Source: Pseudisothecium myosuroides (taxonomy: Eukaryota > Streptophyta > Bryopsida > Hypnales > Lembophyllaceae). Taken from it: DNA of 64,000 nt. The stretch covers positions 13,578,001 through 13,642,000 of the forward strand of contig OX637296.1 in the NCBI GenBank assembly GCA_951799445.1, given 5' to 3'. Below the pieces are notes generated by a model. The model was not told the DNA's origin. It was given only the letters and a program-made list of their open reading frames with translations, and made no database searches. Position numbers and translations under genes: made by a program. Shown here piece by piece: positions 37,774 to 49,146 of the stretch; the first letter of the stretch is position 1; every line of letters begins with the position of its first letter.

Positions 37774-38591
37774 CCCCTAAAGTCCCGTGGCCATTTTTTC
37801 ATCAAAAACCACTCAAAACTGCCATTTCTATAGCAAAGAGCAGAAAAAAAAATTAATGTTTTTTTTGCATATTTAACTGTAGGACCTTGTACTAGACTAG
37901 CGTAAGAATGTGTGGAAGAAATTTCAAAAACTTTGACCGTATAGATTGCAAGATATTTGCATTTAAAGTGAAGGAATCAAGTTTTTTTGTACCTTGCTCA
38001 ACTACTTTTTTGGCTTTAAACCGTCTTAAATTAAAAAATTTGCTAATTTTGAATTTCTAATTTTATATGATGAAAATTGAGTTGAAAATCTAGGAAAAAT
38101 AAATTAAAAAAATAAACACTTAGTTTTCACTCATTAAAAAATTGTTAAGTTGAAGAACCTTGTGAATTTTTTTTTGGAAATATTGTCAAAATTGAATCCA
38201 GAAATGAATCCTATAAGTTATTTTTTCAAGAAGACGCTCTAATTGCCCAAAAAATAAGATTGTCCATAACTTTTGCATAACAAATCCACATGGAATGAAT
38301 CAAAGCTTCCCATGTAGATAAAAATAAAATCTATATGAAACAAATTTTAAATTTTTTTAAATTTTAAGTTTTTGTGAGGTTTTTTTTCTGCCAGCCAAAA
38401 TAAAATTTGGGGTTCTTTTGCCATAACTTTTGCTCCCGGACACTGATTGAAATAAAAGTTACATTTTCGGAAAGCTAATGTGATTCACTATCTTCACAAA
38501 AAAAATTCAGAAAATCATGACAAATACTGAGACCATAGGAGCCTGCCCAAAATCCATTTTGTTCCCCAAGGGGACAACGGGAATTTAGGGG
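37774..38591 (+). mobile_element. TTAA-bounded element, 818 bp, first of a back-to-back pair
   Basis: TTAA at 37770-37773 then CCCCTAAAGTCCCGTGGCC; the right end is GGACAACGGGAATTTAGGGG. The TTAA at 38592-38595 is shared with the next element. Internally colinear with 41766-42688 (ACTGCCATTTCTATAGCAA, AGATTGCAAGATATTTGCAT, TTTTGCTCCCGGACAC). Confidence 0.85.
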
Positions 38592-38595
38592 TTAA

Positions 38596-39261
38596 CCCCT
38601 AAAAGACCAAGCCATTTTCAGGCTCCAAAACCACTGAAAACTGCCATTTCTGCTGCGATCACTCCCTAAACCCCAAAAAACTTTTTTTTTACAGTCTAAC
38701 TGTAGGATATTGTACTTCACTTGTCTCAGATCTTGTGGTAAAAATTTCAAGAAATTTGACCGTTTTGATTGGAAGATATTAGCATTCGAAGTTGGAAAAA
38801 GAAACTTATTTGAACTGTTTCTTGCAATTTCAGATGACTTTGACGGACATTTGTGGATTGTTTTTGCACTACACACCATAAAGTTTTATGTTGAACATTT
38901 GAGTTGAGAGTCAGGGAAAAAAATTTCAACATATCAAAACTTGATTTTCACATATAAAAAAATTGTTAAGTAGAAGTAGGTCCAAAATTGAACAAAACAC
39001 AAAATCGTTAATAGCTCTTAGGTGGAATTAAAACACCATAATCCCAATGGTGGGATTGTTCTTGCAAAAAAACTAAACCTTGTCAAAAAAAATTGAAAAA
39101 AATTGAAAATTGCATTCAAAAATGAATTCTATAAGTGTTTTTTTTTAAGATGCTTAGATTGCCCAAAAAACAAGAATGTCCATAACTTTTTCATTCTGAG
39201 TCCAAATTGAATGAATCAAAGCTTTAAATGTAGACAAAAACATGATCTTTGAGGGAAAATT

Positions 39262-39344
<83 letters not shown>

Positions 39345-39562
39345 CTTTTTCTTTTTCTTTTCTACGCAACGAACTGCTTTTTGCTTTAGAATGGCATAGC
39401 TTTTGCTCCCAAGCACCGATTGAAAAAAAAATTATATTTTTAGAAAGCTAATGTGATTTCCTATCTTCAAAAAAAGTTTCAGAATATCAGGTTAAAATTT
39501 CAGGTTGCAGGAGCCTGCCCGAAATCCCAAGTGTCCCCCGAGGGACTTTGGTCCTTTGGGGG
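38596..39562 (+). mobile_element. TTAA-bounded element, 967 bp, second of the pair
   Basis: Begins CCCCTAAAAGACCAAGCC directly after the shared TTAA and ends GGTCCTTTGGGGG before TTAA at 39563-39566. It contains GTTAATAGCTCTTAGGTGG, the uninterrupted version of the site that received the nested insertion at 32150. An AT microsatellite (39277-39341) has grown inside it, preceded by an A run. Non-coding. Confidence 0.85.
39277..39341. repeat. (AT)32 microsatellite
   Basis: Uninterrupted alternating AT, preceded by an A run of about 16. It creates the artificial YIYIYI reading frames seen here and lies wholly within the TTAA element 38596-39562. Confidence 0.97.
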
Positions 39563-39566
39563 TTAA

Positions 39567-39760
39567 GGTAACCAAAGAAGAACAAGAGCCAAGTTGGAGC
39601 TGGAAAATGAAGAGATCATGAGAAAAAAACAAAGAAAAAAACAAAGAAAAATAAAGCTATAGCAAAGAGGAGGACCTTTTCTATTTCAAACAATGGTGGC
39701 ACCACTCTTACAAGCTAACACTAGAGATTGGAGCCAAATCCTATCAAACTTAGTCCAAAC
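39567..39760 (-). mobile_element. LINE 3' fragment without its tail
   Basis: On the minus strand this matches the LINE 3' part seen at 47131-47522: AACAAGAGCCAAG, ATGAAGAGATCATGAG and GATTGGAGCCAAATCCTATC are variants of phrases there. It abuts the TTAA of the preceding element, and no poly(T) remains. Confidence 0.5.
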
Positions 39761-39938
39761 TTCATATATTATTGACAGTGTAGATTTTGTTGTTGAGTAC
39801 AAAGGTTAGGCCAAAGAGGATTGACCCTTTTATTGCTCCATCCAAGGATAAATGTTAAAATTTTCCCCTATTTTGTGCCGCGTAAATTTAATATTTCTTC
39901 ACCTTATATAGCCAATTTGGGGCCTCTAATTGCAAATA

Positions 39939-40509
39939 CTCCCTTTGTCCCACTAAAAACCTCCAAAAAGCTTCCCCACAAGGGATTAACTATATTTTTA
40001 GTCTTTGTGCTAGTGATACTTGCACTCAAGAGCTAGCAACCCATTCCTTAGATCTATACAAAATCTCTAGCTTAGGCGCCATTGTTTAGGCATCCAAAAT
40101 CCATGCAAAAAGTATTGTATTTGTATATAGTTTGTGAATGCTACCAGCTCCGTCATTCTTGATGATTTAAAGGTTGGTGGCAACAATGGGATTCTAAAAA
40201 CATCTGTCCCAACCTAAATACCAACAAGAAAGAAACTTGACCCACTTTATGAACAAATCTTTATAGCACCGAAGTGGTCACCGAAAACATCGTCAATGCT
40301 ACTATCTAAAGAAGCACATCAAGTACAAGGTGCCTTACATGGGCAAGGCCAATTTTCTAGGAGTGGAATGCTTCCTAATCTCATGACTTGCCCCTACGAG
40401 GTTGTTCAACACGGTCAAGGCTTGCTCAATGGTCGAAATCATAAAACGGAGTTTTTTTTTCTGACAAGAGTTGTGCCTGATTTAGAGGTTTTTAGTGGGA
40501 CAGAGGGAG
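39939..40509 (-). mobile_element. Stowaway-like (Tc1/mariner-type) element, copy 2, 571 bp
   Basis: Left end CTCCCTTTGTCCCACTAAAA; right end, reversed, CTCCCTCTGTCCCACTAAAA. About 24 of the first 25 bases match between the ends, and TA flanks both sides (39937-39938, 40510-40511). Inner sequence (TGGGCAAGGCCAATTTTCTA, TTGGTGGCAACAATGG) is the reverse complement of 20471-21001. No transposase. Confidence 0.85.
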
Positions 40510-40619
40510 TACAAATTTAGAATTTGCAAATTTTATCATGGGTGGCAAATAAAAGTTCTAGTGTTTTCTCCATAGGTAAAAAAATGGGGCAATAAGGGGG
40601 TCAATCCTCCCTAGCCCAT

Positions 40620-40860
40620 AGGCCGTATCAATGTTTGGAGAGAAGTACCGGTTAGTTCAATGTTTGCCAGCGGAATTGGGAAAAAAACTGTTTGCAATTT
40701 GAAAACATAGGAAATTTTTTTATGGAAAAGTCCATTAACTTTTTGTTTAGAATACAAAATAGGGGAAAAAATGAACTTTGTACTGGAAGACAAAGTGCAA
40801 TATGAGAATTGAAGGAAAAAGCTGGTAAAACTTAAAAAATATCAAGAACATTGGGGTTTG
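40620..40860 (-). repeat. Dispersed repeat, about 230 bp, copy 2
   Basis: Reverse complement of 35740-35970, sharing CAATATGAGAATTGAAGGAA and GTTTGCAATTTGAAAACA-type words in order. Non-coding. Confidence 0.6.
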
Positions 40861-41761
40861 TAATGTACTCCGTAGTCCATATTAGTCCACATTAGTAGCA
40901 TGGTATAATCTATGTCCAAGCCAAAACTACAACAATCAGTCCATAATCAAACATCCTTTGTGGTTATTTTATCTTTTTGTTTTGTAATTTTTTAAAACAT
41001 GTATACATTAAAATTCAAAATTTTAACCCATTAATCCCTTTAATTAGCACTTCAATGTCCAGAATCTAAACAATGAACAAAGAAGTTGTAGGATTTTTTT
41101 GACTAGAGAACTTTTCATTCATTCAAACTAGTGTTTGATTTGAACAAAAAAAACTTTATGTACGATGAATTTGATAAACTGAGGTAAATCATAAACTTTT
41201 AAAGATATAAACAAAAATATGCAAAAAAATCAAGAAAAGATCAAGGTGTTGAGGGGTTAAAACATTGCACACTAGCTCTAAAATCTCTCGTAGAATTAAA
41301 AAAATGAAATATTTGAATTTTTTTTAAAAATTAAAATTAATTAATTAACTAATTAATTTTAATTATTATTTTTAAATCTTGGAGTGAATTTTAAAAATAA
41401 TACTGCAAAGAATCTGTATTCCTTCAACCAAATAGTTTTTTAAATTTTGCAATAGTGCAAAAAAATGATCTTTATCAAAAATTGATAAAATTAAAAATAT
41501 CCCTAAATCTAATTTTGTGTTTTCGAAATTCAAATTTATGCATAATGCTCTAGTTATAAACAATATGCCAAATTTTTATTGAAAACTTCTAATTCCTCAA
41601 TTAACTATGGCAATTTTCAAAGTGCACAATAAATTTTGAAAACTATTATACCTCCCTTTGGAAAGAACATGATTGTCTTATTGACTTTCCAATTATTCCT
41701 TTGGTCATAAATTTTTTAGCAAGGTTACAAAATTAGCCCAAGTGTCGTGGTTGCTTCATCT
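40861..41761. other. AT-rich stretch with a large AT palindrome
   Basis: No gene. At about 41324-41375 an inverted repeat, AAAATTAATTAATTA facing TAATTAATTTT with further pairing outward, could form an AT cruciform. Nothing else recognised. Confidence 0.4.
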
Positions 41762-41765
41762 TTAA

Positions 41766-42688
41766 CCCCTAAAGGAACAAGGCCTTTTTTCTGCCAAAAA
41801 ACACTCAAAACTGCCATATCTATAGCAACGAGTAAAAAAAATTGAAAATTGTTTTTTTTTCACATCTAACCGTAGGATCTTACACCCAACTAGTATAAGA
41901 GTGTGTGGAAAAAATTTCAGAAATTTTTGACCACACAGATTGCAAGATATCTGCGTTTAAAGTGGAAAAAACAAGTTTTTCAGCACATTGCGGGACTAGA
42001 TTTTTTGACTTTGAACATTTTTAACTTAAAATTTTTGCACTACAAAGTTTTGAGCTTTAAATCTTTATAGTAAAGAATTGAGTTGAGGGTCAAGGAAAGA
42101 AAAAAAAAATTCAAAAAAACTTAATTATCATTCTTAAAAAATTTGTTAAGTAGAAGTAGGTATGAGATAGAAGGAAAATCTAAAATATTCATATATTTTA
42201 GATGGAATTAAAATGCACTAATCCCAATGGTGAGATTTTTCTAACACGTAAATCAAAATTTGAAAAAAAAAAATTTGAAAAATTTGAAAAATTGCATTCA
42301 GAAATGAATCCTAGAAGTTATTTTTTTCAAGAAGATGCTCTAACTGCCCGAAAAACAAGAATGTCCGTAACTTTCTCATAACATATCCAAATGAAATGAA
42401 TCAAAGCTTTCCAGATAGACAAAAATATAATCTATGAGAAAAAAAATATTTTAAATAAAAATTTAAATTTTTGTCCATTTTTTTGGGCTGCCCGCCATCC
42501 CCTCGTTTGAGCTTATTTGATCATAACTTTTTTCACTGGCACCAATTGTGAATAAATTATATCCTTATGAAGCTAATCAGCTTTTCTACCTCCAAAAAAA
42601 GTTTCAAAAAATCAAGAGAAAATTTCAGCCCCTAGGTACCTGCCCGAAAATGCATTTGTCCCCCGAAGGGACAACGGTCCTTTAGGGG
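41766..42688 (+). mobile_element. TTAA-bounded element, 923 bp, best-preserved copy
   Basis: TTAA at 41762-41765, then CCCCTAAAGGAACAAGGCC; the right end GACAACGGTCCTTTAGGGG is followed by TTAA at 42689-42692. Just inside the right end, TTGTCCCCCGAAGGGACAA is a perfect 7-bp stem. This copy best represents the main subfamily and serves as reference for orientation. Non-coding. Confidence 0.88.
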
Positions 42689-42704
42689 TTAAAGGGCCAA
42701 GGTA

Positions 42705-42991
42705 TCTATCCTCACCTATCTATTCCTTCACCCTCACCTATTTGATAGGTTCCACAATAGGTTTGAGAGTGTCTGGCTTCAATCCCCTGTCATGGCTAGT
42801 AGGAGAGGTGATAAGGAGGTGTTTTGGAACAGGGTGCGCCCTCTAGAGTGCTCTTTTCTTTAGTGGTTCTTTCGATTTCGGTTTCTTTTGTGAATTTACT
42901 TTGATTGGCTCTCTTGTCCAGCTATTTTGGCTTGGCTGTTGTTCTTTGGTTTCTTTTTAGTGCAGTAGGTCTCCCATTTGTTCAAAAAAAA
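42705..42991 (+). mobile_element. 5'-truncated LINE with a 14-bp target duplication
   Basis: AAAGGGCCAAGGTA stands on both sides (42691-42704 and 42992-43005). The body ends with the LINE 3' UTR words GTCCAGCTATTTTGGCTTGG and CCATTTGTTC and a short A tail, as expected for target-primed reverse transcription. It landed one base inside the TTAA that ends element 41766-42688. Confidence 0.85.
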
Positions 42992-43005
42992 AAAGGGCCA
43001 AGGTA

Positions 43006-43961
43006 AATTTCGGGCAAAAATGATGACAAAAGGTATTTTTTAGGGCAATGAGAATTTTTTTTTTTTTTTTTTTTTTTTCAAAATTCAATTGTAAAAATTT
43101 GTATTAGAATTCAAAAACTTTAACTAAATAGATTGAAAGATTATAAGGTTTGAAGTTAGAAAAAAAGTCTCTTTTTTTAGCTTGCCTGATAGGGCCAACA
43201 AACTTCAACACCTCCTAAATTGAAATTTTTACACTACAAGCAATTACTTTTTTTACATTTTCATCTTCTGTAATGTAAATTACATATTTGACAAATTTCT
43301 AAAGAAGAAAAGGAATTTTGCATATATTGCCCAAGCTACCTAAAAATTTGGGGCAATATAACTTTTGATTTGAGTATGGAATCAAAAAAAAAATCCCACT
43401 AAAAAGGCTTATGTTCATACCTTGTGTCAAAATTTATGAACATTTGACCAAAATTGACTTTGAATGTAAATAAACGCATTTTTACAACAATACTTAGATC
43501 TCTATCTTCATCACTTTCTAGAAAGATCTTACCATAGAATCCCTTAGTTAATTTTTGAAGAACATCTTTGAAGTTTTTAATAGAAAAAGACCTCATCAAT
43601 TGTAAGATAAAGACCTTTAGATTTTAAAAATAAGGATTCTTCATCCTTTCCTAGAAGTGAGGTTTCATCTTCTAAGAAAAAATGTTAAAAAATTTGTATG
43701 TCCTACAATATTAAAAAAAAAAGTTTGAGCTACAAAATAGATTGGATGTACTTAAAAAGTGATGTAACAATAGATACTTCCGATTAATACTATTATTTTT
43801 TTAATGTAAGATGTAATAATAATAAAAGGAACTCAATGTTAATTCCAATGTTGATAATGTTCTACTAGTCAATTTGTGTTTTGTGCTATTGTTGTTTTTC
43901 TAAAACTATAAAATTTGAGTTAAATAAATAATTTCAAATATTATTTTTGTAAATAGATGCT
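43006..43961. other. AT-rich stretch, probably decayed transposon
   Basis: Contains a T run of about 26 at 43053-43078 and the phrase GATTGAAAGATTATAAGGTTTG, shared with the nested TTAA element near 32319. It may therefore be a TTAA-element remnant, but the ends cannot be placed. No gene. Confidence 0.35.
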
Positions 43962-44476
43962 TTAAACTCTAAAGGAACAATTGGAATTTGGGTTGGTGAT
44001 CATGAAGTAAAAATTGAACAAATGCTTTTAAAAATTTGACACAAGATGGAAATGTTATTCCCCTTCTTAAAAATGCAAGAAAAATTTGATTGGATGCTTA
44101 AAACAAAAGTTGTATTGCCTAAAATAATTTGGGCAATTTTGGCATGTTTTGCTACATTCCTCATCACATTCTAAAATTTAAAATGTATGTTATCAATATG
44201 ATGTAAGAGAAAAAATACTTTTAGTGCAAAGATTGCATTCTAAGAGGAGTCAAAACTCTACTAACCTTGTTAGGCAAGTTTGAAAAGAGATCATTTTCAT
44301 CTAATTGCAAATACTATTTTCTTTGAATTTGAGCTCTCAAAATTCTTGAAATCTTTTTTTCACATTTTAGATGTTTATCTCTAAGTTTTCCTTGTTTAGA
44401 TTTTAAACAAAAAATTCCCTTGCTTCACAAGAAATCGTCAAAAAATGACTAGTGCATTTATAAACTAACAATACAT

Positions 44477-44674
44477 CACTATAAGAAACTCGTGTTTTAT
44501 GTGACATTTTATAATTTTTGCAGATAGATTTTAGGTGATGTCAAATAGAACATCCTAATGTTTTTATGTCAATAATAACATCCAATATAACATCTAAATG
44601 TTCTATTTGATGTCACCTGAAATCCGTCTACGAGAATTATAAAATGTCACATAAAACATAGGATTCTTATAGTG
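44477..44674. mobile_element. 198-bp CACTA-type MITE
   Basis: CACTATAAGAA at the left mirrors TTCTTATAGTG at the right. Long inner arms also pair (TTTTATGTGACATTTTATAA against TTATAAAATGTCACATAAAA; GGTGATGTCAAATAGAACAT against ATGTTCTATTTGATGTCACC). CAT is duplicated at both edges (44474-44476, 44675-44677). The homologous stretch at 31150-31230 lacks the insertion. It encodes nothing. Confidence 0.9.
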
Positions 44675-44926
44675 CATTGACCTCCTTATATTGCAAGGTG
44701 ATTTAGAATAAGGTAGACCCCTTATTTACTTCTAAAATTTGCATAAGTATACCTAACAAGATGTAGTACTTGATGGTGTGGAGGCTCAATTTTGTATAGA
44801 GCAAAAATCTTACTTCAAGAGGGCTCTAAGTCTATTGACCATGATTCATAGGAATAAAAAAAAGTTTTTTTTCTTCAAGCACTATAATCTTTCAATCTAC
44901 GTTGTCAAATGGAATGAAATTGTTTC

Positions 44927-45045
44927 TTCACTCATGGGTTTTGGCTCTTATTTTCTTCATTGGCTAGCCTCTTAGTTTTTTTAGTTTTTTTTTAATGCAA
45001 GGTTTTCTTTTAATGCAAGGTTTTCTTCCATTTATTAAAAAGAAA
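44927..45045 (+). mobile_element. Short LINE 3' tail fragment
   Basis: GGTTTTGGCTCTTATTTTCT, CATTGGCTAGCC and a doubled TTTTAATGCAAGGTTTTCTT resemble the 3' UTR of the LINE copies at 37000-37098 and 42900-42991. Absent from the homologous part of 31003-31612. Confidence 0.45.
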
Positions 45046-45197
45046 ATCTTGTTTCTACACATTGTTAGAATAGACTAGTAATCTATTATATGGTTGAATT
45101 TTTTTTTTAAACATTCTTATTTTTAATTTTGGCCAATGCACTAAAAATGGTAATTTTTGACAATTTCTCTTAAAAAACATGGGCAATTCTTTAGGGA

Positions 45198-47130
45198 GTA
45201 ATTGCTAGTACAATGAAACTTGTTATGACTTTTAGTTTTATAATAAAACAAAATGATTCAAAGATTTTTAAATACATATACACCTATAATATAATCTAAA
45301 AGTTTATCTTTGAAAATTAAATTTAAGAAATGCTAAAAATACTTGAGGCTTTTGCTCCTAAAATGAAATAACCTTAGTATTTTTGCAATAATTATGGGAA
45401 TTGCACAAAACAAAGCTTGATATAAAGAAGAATATCTCATGGAACTACACTAAAACTATCAAAGTATTATCAAAAATATGAAGTCACTAGAATTTGCCTC
45501 CAAATGGAAAAAACATTTGGTTAGTGATAGGTTCTAGAAGTTAAAAGAATTTAAACAAGCAAAAAATAAATAAACCCACGCCATAATGTATAGATAAAAA
45601 TATGATCAATTTTACAAAAATGAAATATGAATATTAGACACTCATGTCACATTCTCGTTTTTTTTTTATTCTTTATGATTGTGAAAATAATTTGGTTGCA
45701 AAAAGGTAAATTAAGCTACTTTCATACCATTATTCACCAATGAGCCAAGGGTGTCTTTGAAAACCATTAACCTTTAAAAGGAAGGACCCACCTTGATGAG
45801 CTTGATTTTTATAGAATCTTCACGATAGCATCTTTAATATTTAATCACATGTAAACTTTCTAATATTATCTTCTTTGTCTCCAAGAGATCCATCTATCAT
45901 GCAAAGTTTTGGATTCCAAATTATTATTTGAATGTGTAATTATTGCATTGGAGAATTTATTAGAATTTTTGAATAATTGCTTTGAGGTTGCCCATTGCCT
46001 TGAAGAATGTGGAAGCTCATCATTGATTGATCTTTTAATCAAGCTTCATGATGCCCATGTTTTAAAGATAATGAAATTCAATTTGAGTCATCCTCTTTAG
46101 GACCCAAAATATCCTTTAAGGATTAAGTTTTGCAATCAATTAATGAAATTAAAACCATAGAGTTAATTGGTTTGTAATTCTCCTTTAAAAGTTTTATAAT
46201 CTATCAAATTTGGTTCCTCAAAATTTAAAAAAAATTAAAATTTGAATATTTAGCCATCAATAGAAGTATTTTATTTTGTCTCTCTTCTTTTATCTTTAAC
46301 CCCTCAAGTTCCAACAACTTTTTGACAATGGAGGTTTTCAATGAATTGTCCCAATTTGATATTTTTTTGCCCATAATTGTGCTTGAAATTTGTAATTTTA
46401 ACCATTCAAAAGTAAAGACTACTCTGTCCAGCATACATGGAATTAATTGTGGAAAATATTGACCTTTGGATTTTTAGATTATAATAATTTTGGATGATCA
46501 ACTTTATAGGCAAAAAATGCAGTTTTTTGAAGAAAAAAATTATAAGAAGATGAATAATGCTTTTTTACTTTCAAAAAAAATTGTATTGGAATCTAAGGCA
46601 TATGTAGTATTTTTTTAATTTTAAAAAATGCAAATAAAAAGCTCTCCCAATTTTGTACTCATTTTCAAATAGAAGGACTAGAAAGCCAAAATTGAACAAA
46701 TTGGATCCTATAAAAAAATTTAAAATTTATATATGCGTTAATTTTTGAAATTTAATAATTTATATTATTAGCATATTTTTGGAACATCTTCCAAAAATTT
46801 GGAATCACTCTAATTTATTTTGTGTTCTTAATTGCACCAGATTGAACCTTGTATTTTTTAAATTACCAAAATATACAAATTTGAATTTTTTTGTCCAAAC
46901 AGATAGTTTATTTGTGAAGACCAAAGACTAGAAATAGTAAAGAATTTTCTTTTTCATCCCCACTATTCCTTTCATTGTAAGAGAATTATATTTGTTCCTT
47001 TTTTCTATAAGACTACATTTTCTAAATAATTTTTAAAATACTTCTCATATTGAAAATTTTTTATAATCAAAAAATGAAACAAGTATGTCAACTTGTTACT
47101 TTACAAGATACTAGTTTACAAAATATTGAA
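45198..47130. other. AT-rich stretch with one isolated TTAA terminus
   Basis: At 46296-46312 TTAA is followed by CCCCTCAAGTTCC, which looks like the left end of another TTAA element, but no matching right end is visible. A 63-codon ORF at 45909-46100 has no known motif. Otherwise featureless. Confidence 0.35.
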
Positions 47131-47522
47131 TTTTTTTTTTTTTTTTTTTTTTTTTTGTGAACAAATGGGAAACCCACTGCATTAAAAAAACCACAATACA
47201 AAACGGCCAAGCCAAAGGCTGGACAATGAAGAGAATATGAGCAGAACCAAAGGAAGAAGAGAACAAGAGGAAAAGCTAACTAAAGTGGCACCGTGAGGGG
47301 CCAACTCTATTCCACTGAATGTAAATCCCGCTACGGGAAGCTAGGGTAGGGGATTGGAGCCAAATCCTGTCAAATTTAAACCAAATATTGTCAGCTCTAT
47401 GGGGGCTTTGGTGAGCGGAACGCTGGGCCTTCAACTCAGCTGCCCATTCTGAATCAAGCAAGGCATCCCACAAGGCTTGTTGTACGAGTCCCCTTGGCCA
47501 CCGTGTTTGAGTGAGAACCGTG
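47131..47522 (-). mobile_element. 5'-truncated LINE, minus strand
   Basis: Starts with a T run of about 26 (the tail on this strand), then GTGAACAAATGGGAAACCCA and AAGCCAAAGGCTGGACAATG, the complement of the LINE 3' UTR. Further in, the peptide LLDSEWAAELKAQ...IWFKFDRIWLQSP matches the one at 36670-36927. TATTGAA next to both ends (47124-47130 and 47523-47529) is a likely target duplication. Confidence 0.75.
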
Positions 47523-47529
47523 TATTGAA

Positions 47530-49142
47530 ATTTGTTTCATTCTACTAAGAATTTGCCATTGAAAATTTGAAGAGGACACATTCTATCTTGTTAGTACTTG
47601 AGGTGTTAAGAACAATCAAACTAGACAAATGTTGTTCTATTTTACATTTGAAATAAGAAATTTGTAACACATAAGTATGGTGATATCAAGTATAAAGGGA
47701 ACCATTAATGAACATGTAATTGATTATTATAGACAAAAAAATTTTAAGTAGTAATTTTGTAGCACATATGTAAAAGTTAGATAAATCTTCATCATCCGAG
47801 TCATCATCACCAAGTTTAATGGTAAGGTAGATATTATTATTTTTAATTTATATTCAATTTTAAGTCCATAATCAAATTATTTTTTTGATTTTGATGAATA
47901 TAGAAAGTTTTAATTTCAATCATTTGTTTGTCAAAATAATTAACTATCTCAATGAGTAGTTTGATATTTTATTTGTTTAAAAGTCTCCATCAATTAATGT
48001 GAAATTTGATATTTTTTGGTCTGATGTAACATGGCTTGATATCGTACTTAAGAAGAAATAATACACGAAAAAACTATTTTATTAAAAATAATGTATGATT
48101 TAAGGTCAAGATATTTTAATTTCCCTTTGATGTTGGCGTGAATAAAAATATTTTGGTTCAAAACGGTGTAATTCATTGAATTCATTTTATATTAATCTAA
48201 TTTAAAAATAATAATATACATGTTTTGCAATTATTTTTGGCCTCCTAGCAAAAGATCCCATTCCCACCATAAACTAATTTTAAAATTGCTTCTTTACTAT
48301 AACATTAGACAAGTAAAAGGCACATGATGTCGCTACTCTAGGCTCATACAATGTCAAATATAGAATAAGATATGGGCAATTTTAGACAAGAAAATGATTA
48401 CTATAGTGTGTTTTTTTCATTCATTTTTTAGAGGCCTATAAGTGATTTTGTAGTGTTTAAACTTATTTCCTAATCCTCTATCTTTGGATAAAAATTAGAC
48501 CTCCCTTAATGTTTCTAAGGACACAAACCCAAATAGTGGCACTATTACCATGCATTACCTTATCAAATTTGAAAAAATATTTGCAGATTTGTTTTAAATA
48601 AAATTTTAAAAATTTCAACTTCAAAAATTCACCAAAAAATCAATTTCCCTATTTTTGCATTTGCATTTTTTAGGATTTGGCCAATATTGTGGCTTCAATT
48701 GATTAGTGAAAAAAAATAAGCTAAATAAGAGATTTAATGATGAAAATATTACTCCAATATTTTTTTAAATATTGATATTTTCAACATTAGGCAAATACTA
48801 AACACTTTGTACTATGTATCAGATATTTTTATTGACTAGAGAAATTTTATTTTTTATTGCTTTTAAAAGACTATCCAATGTATTTTGCATTGCAAAAATA
48901 AGATTTAGGAAAAAAATGATTTCCTTGAAAGTGCTAGGGAGGTGCTAGCATACGAACCTAGGAGCTAGACACTATATTATAGGCACCTTCCATGATTATT
49001 GGATATCTATATTATAGATACATATGTTATAGACATTTTTAATGGTTGTAGGACACCTACTTACTTATAGGCTTAAGGCTCGTAGGCTTGCATTTCTAAG
49101 CTCACACACTAGCATCGTTGGAAGTACTAGTTGAAATTGGAT
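47530..49142. other. AT-rich stretch, no gene or element recognised
   Basis: No ORF above about 60 codons, no tandem period, no terminal repeat seen. The sequence near 48950-49090 is slightly richer in CTAGGAGCTAG-type short palindromes. Confidence 0.3.
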
Positions 49143-49146
49143 TTAA

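Larger units (their letters stand above)
43966..45197 (+). mobile_element. TTAA-type element of the third subfamily, with nested insertions
   Basis: TTAA at 43962-43965 then ACTCTAAAGGAACAA; the right end is TTCTTTAGGGAG with GTAA in place of TTAA. The middle matches 31003-31612 (CAAGAAATCGTCAAAAAATG, ACTAGTGCATT, GCAAGGTGATTTAGAATAAG). It carries the CACTA MITE at 44477-44674 and a short LINE tail at about 44927-45045. Boundaries are less sure than for the main subfamily. Confidence 0.5.

Noticed and set aside
39216..39451. Membrane-protein-like YIYIYI frames
   Set aside because: Produced by the AT microsatellite inside a TTAA element.
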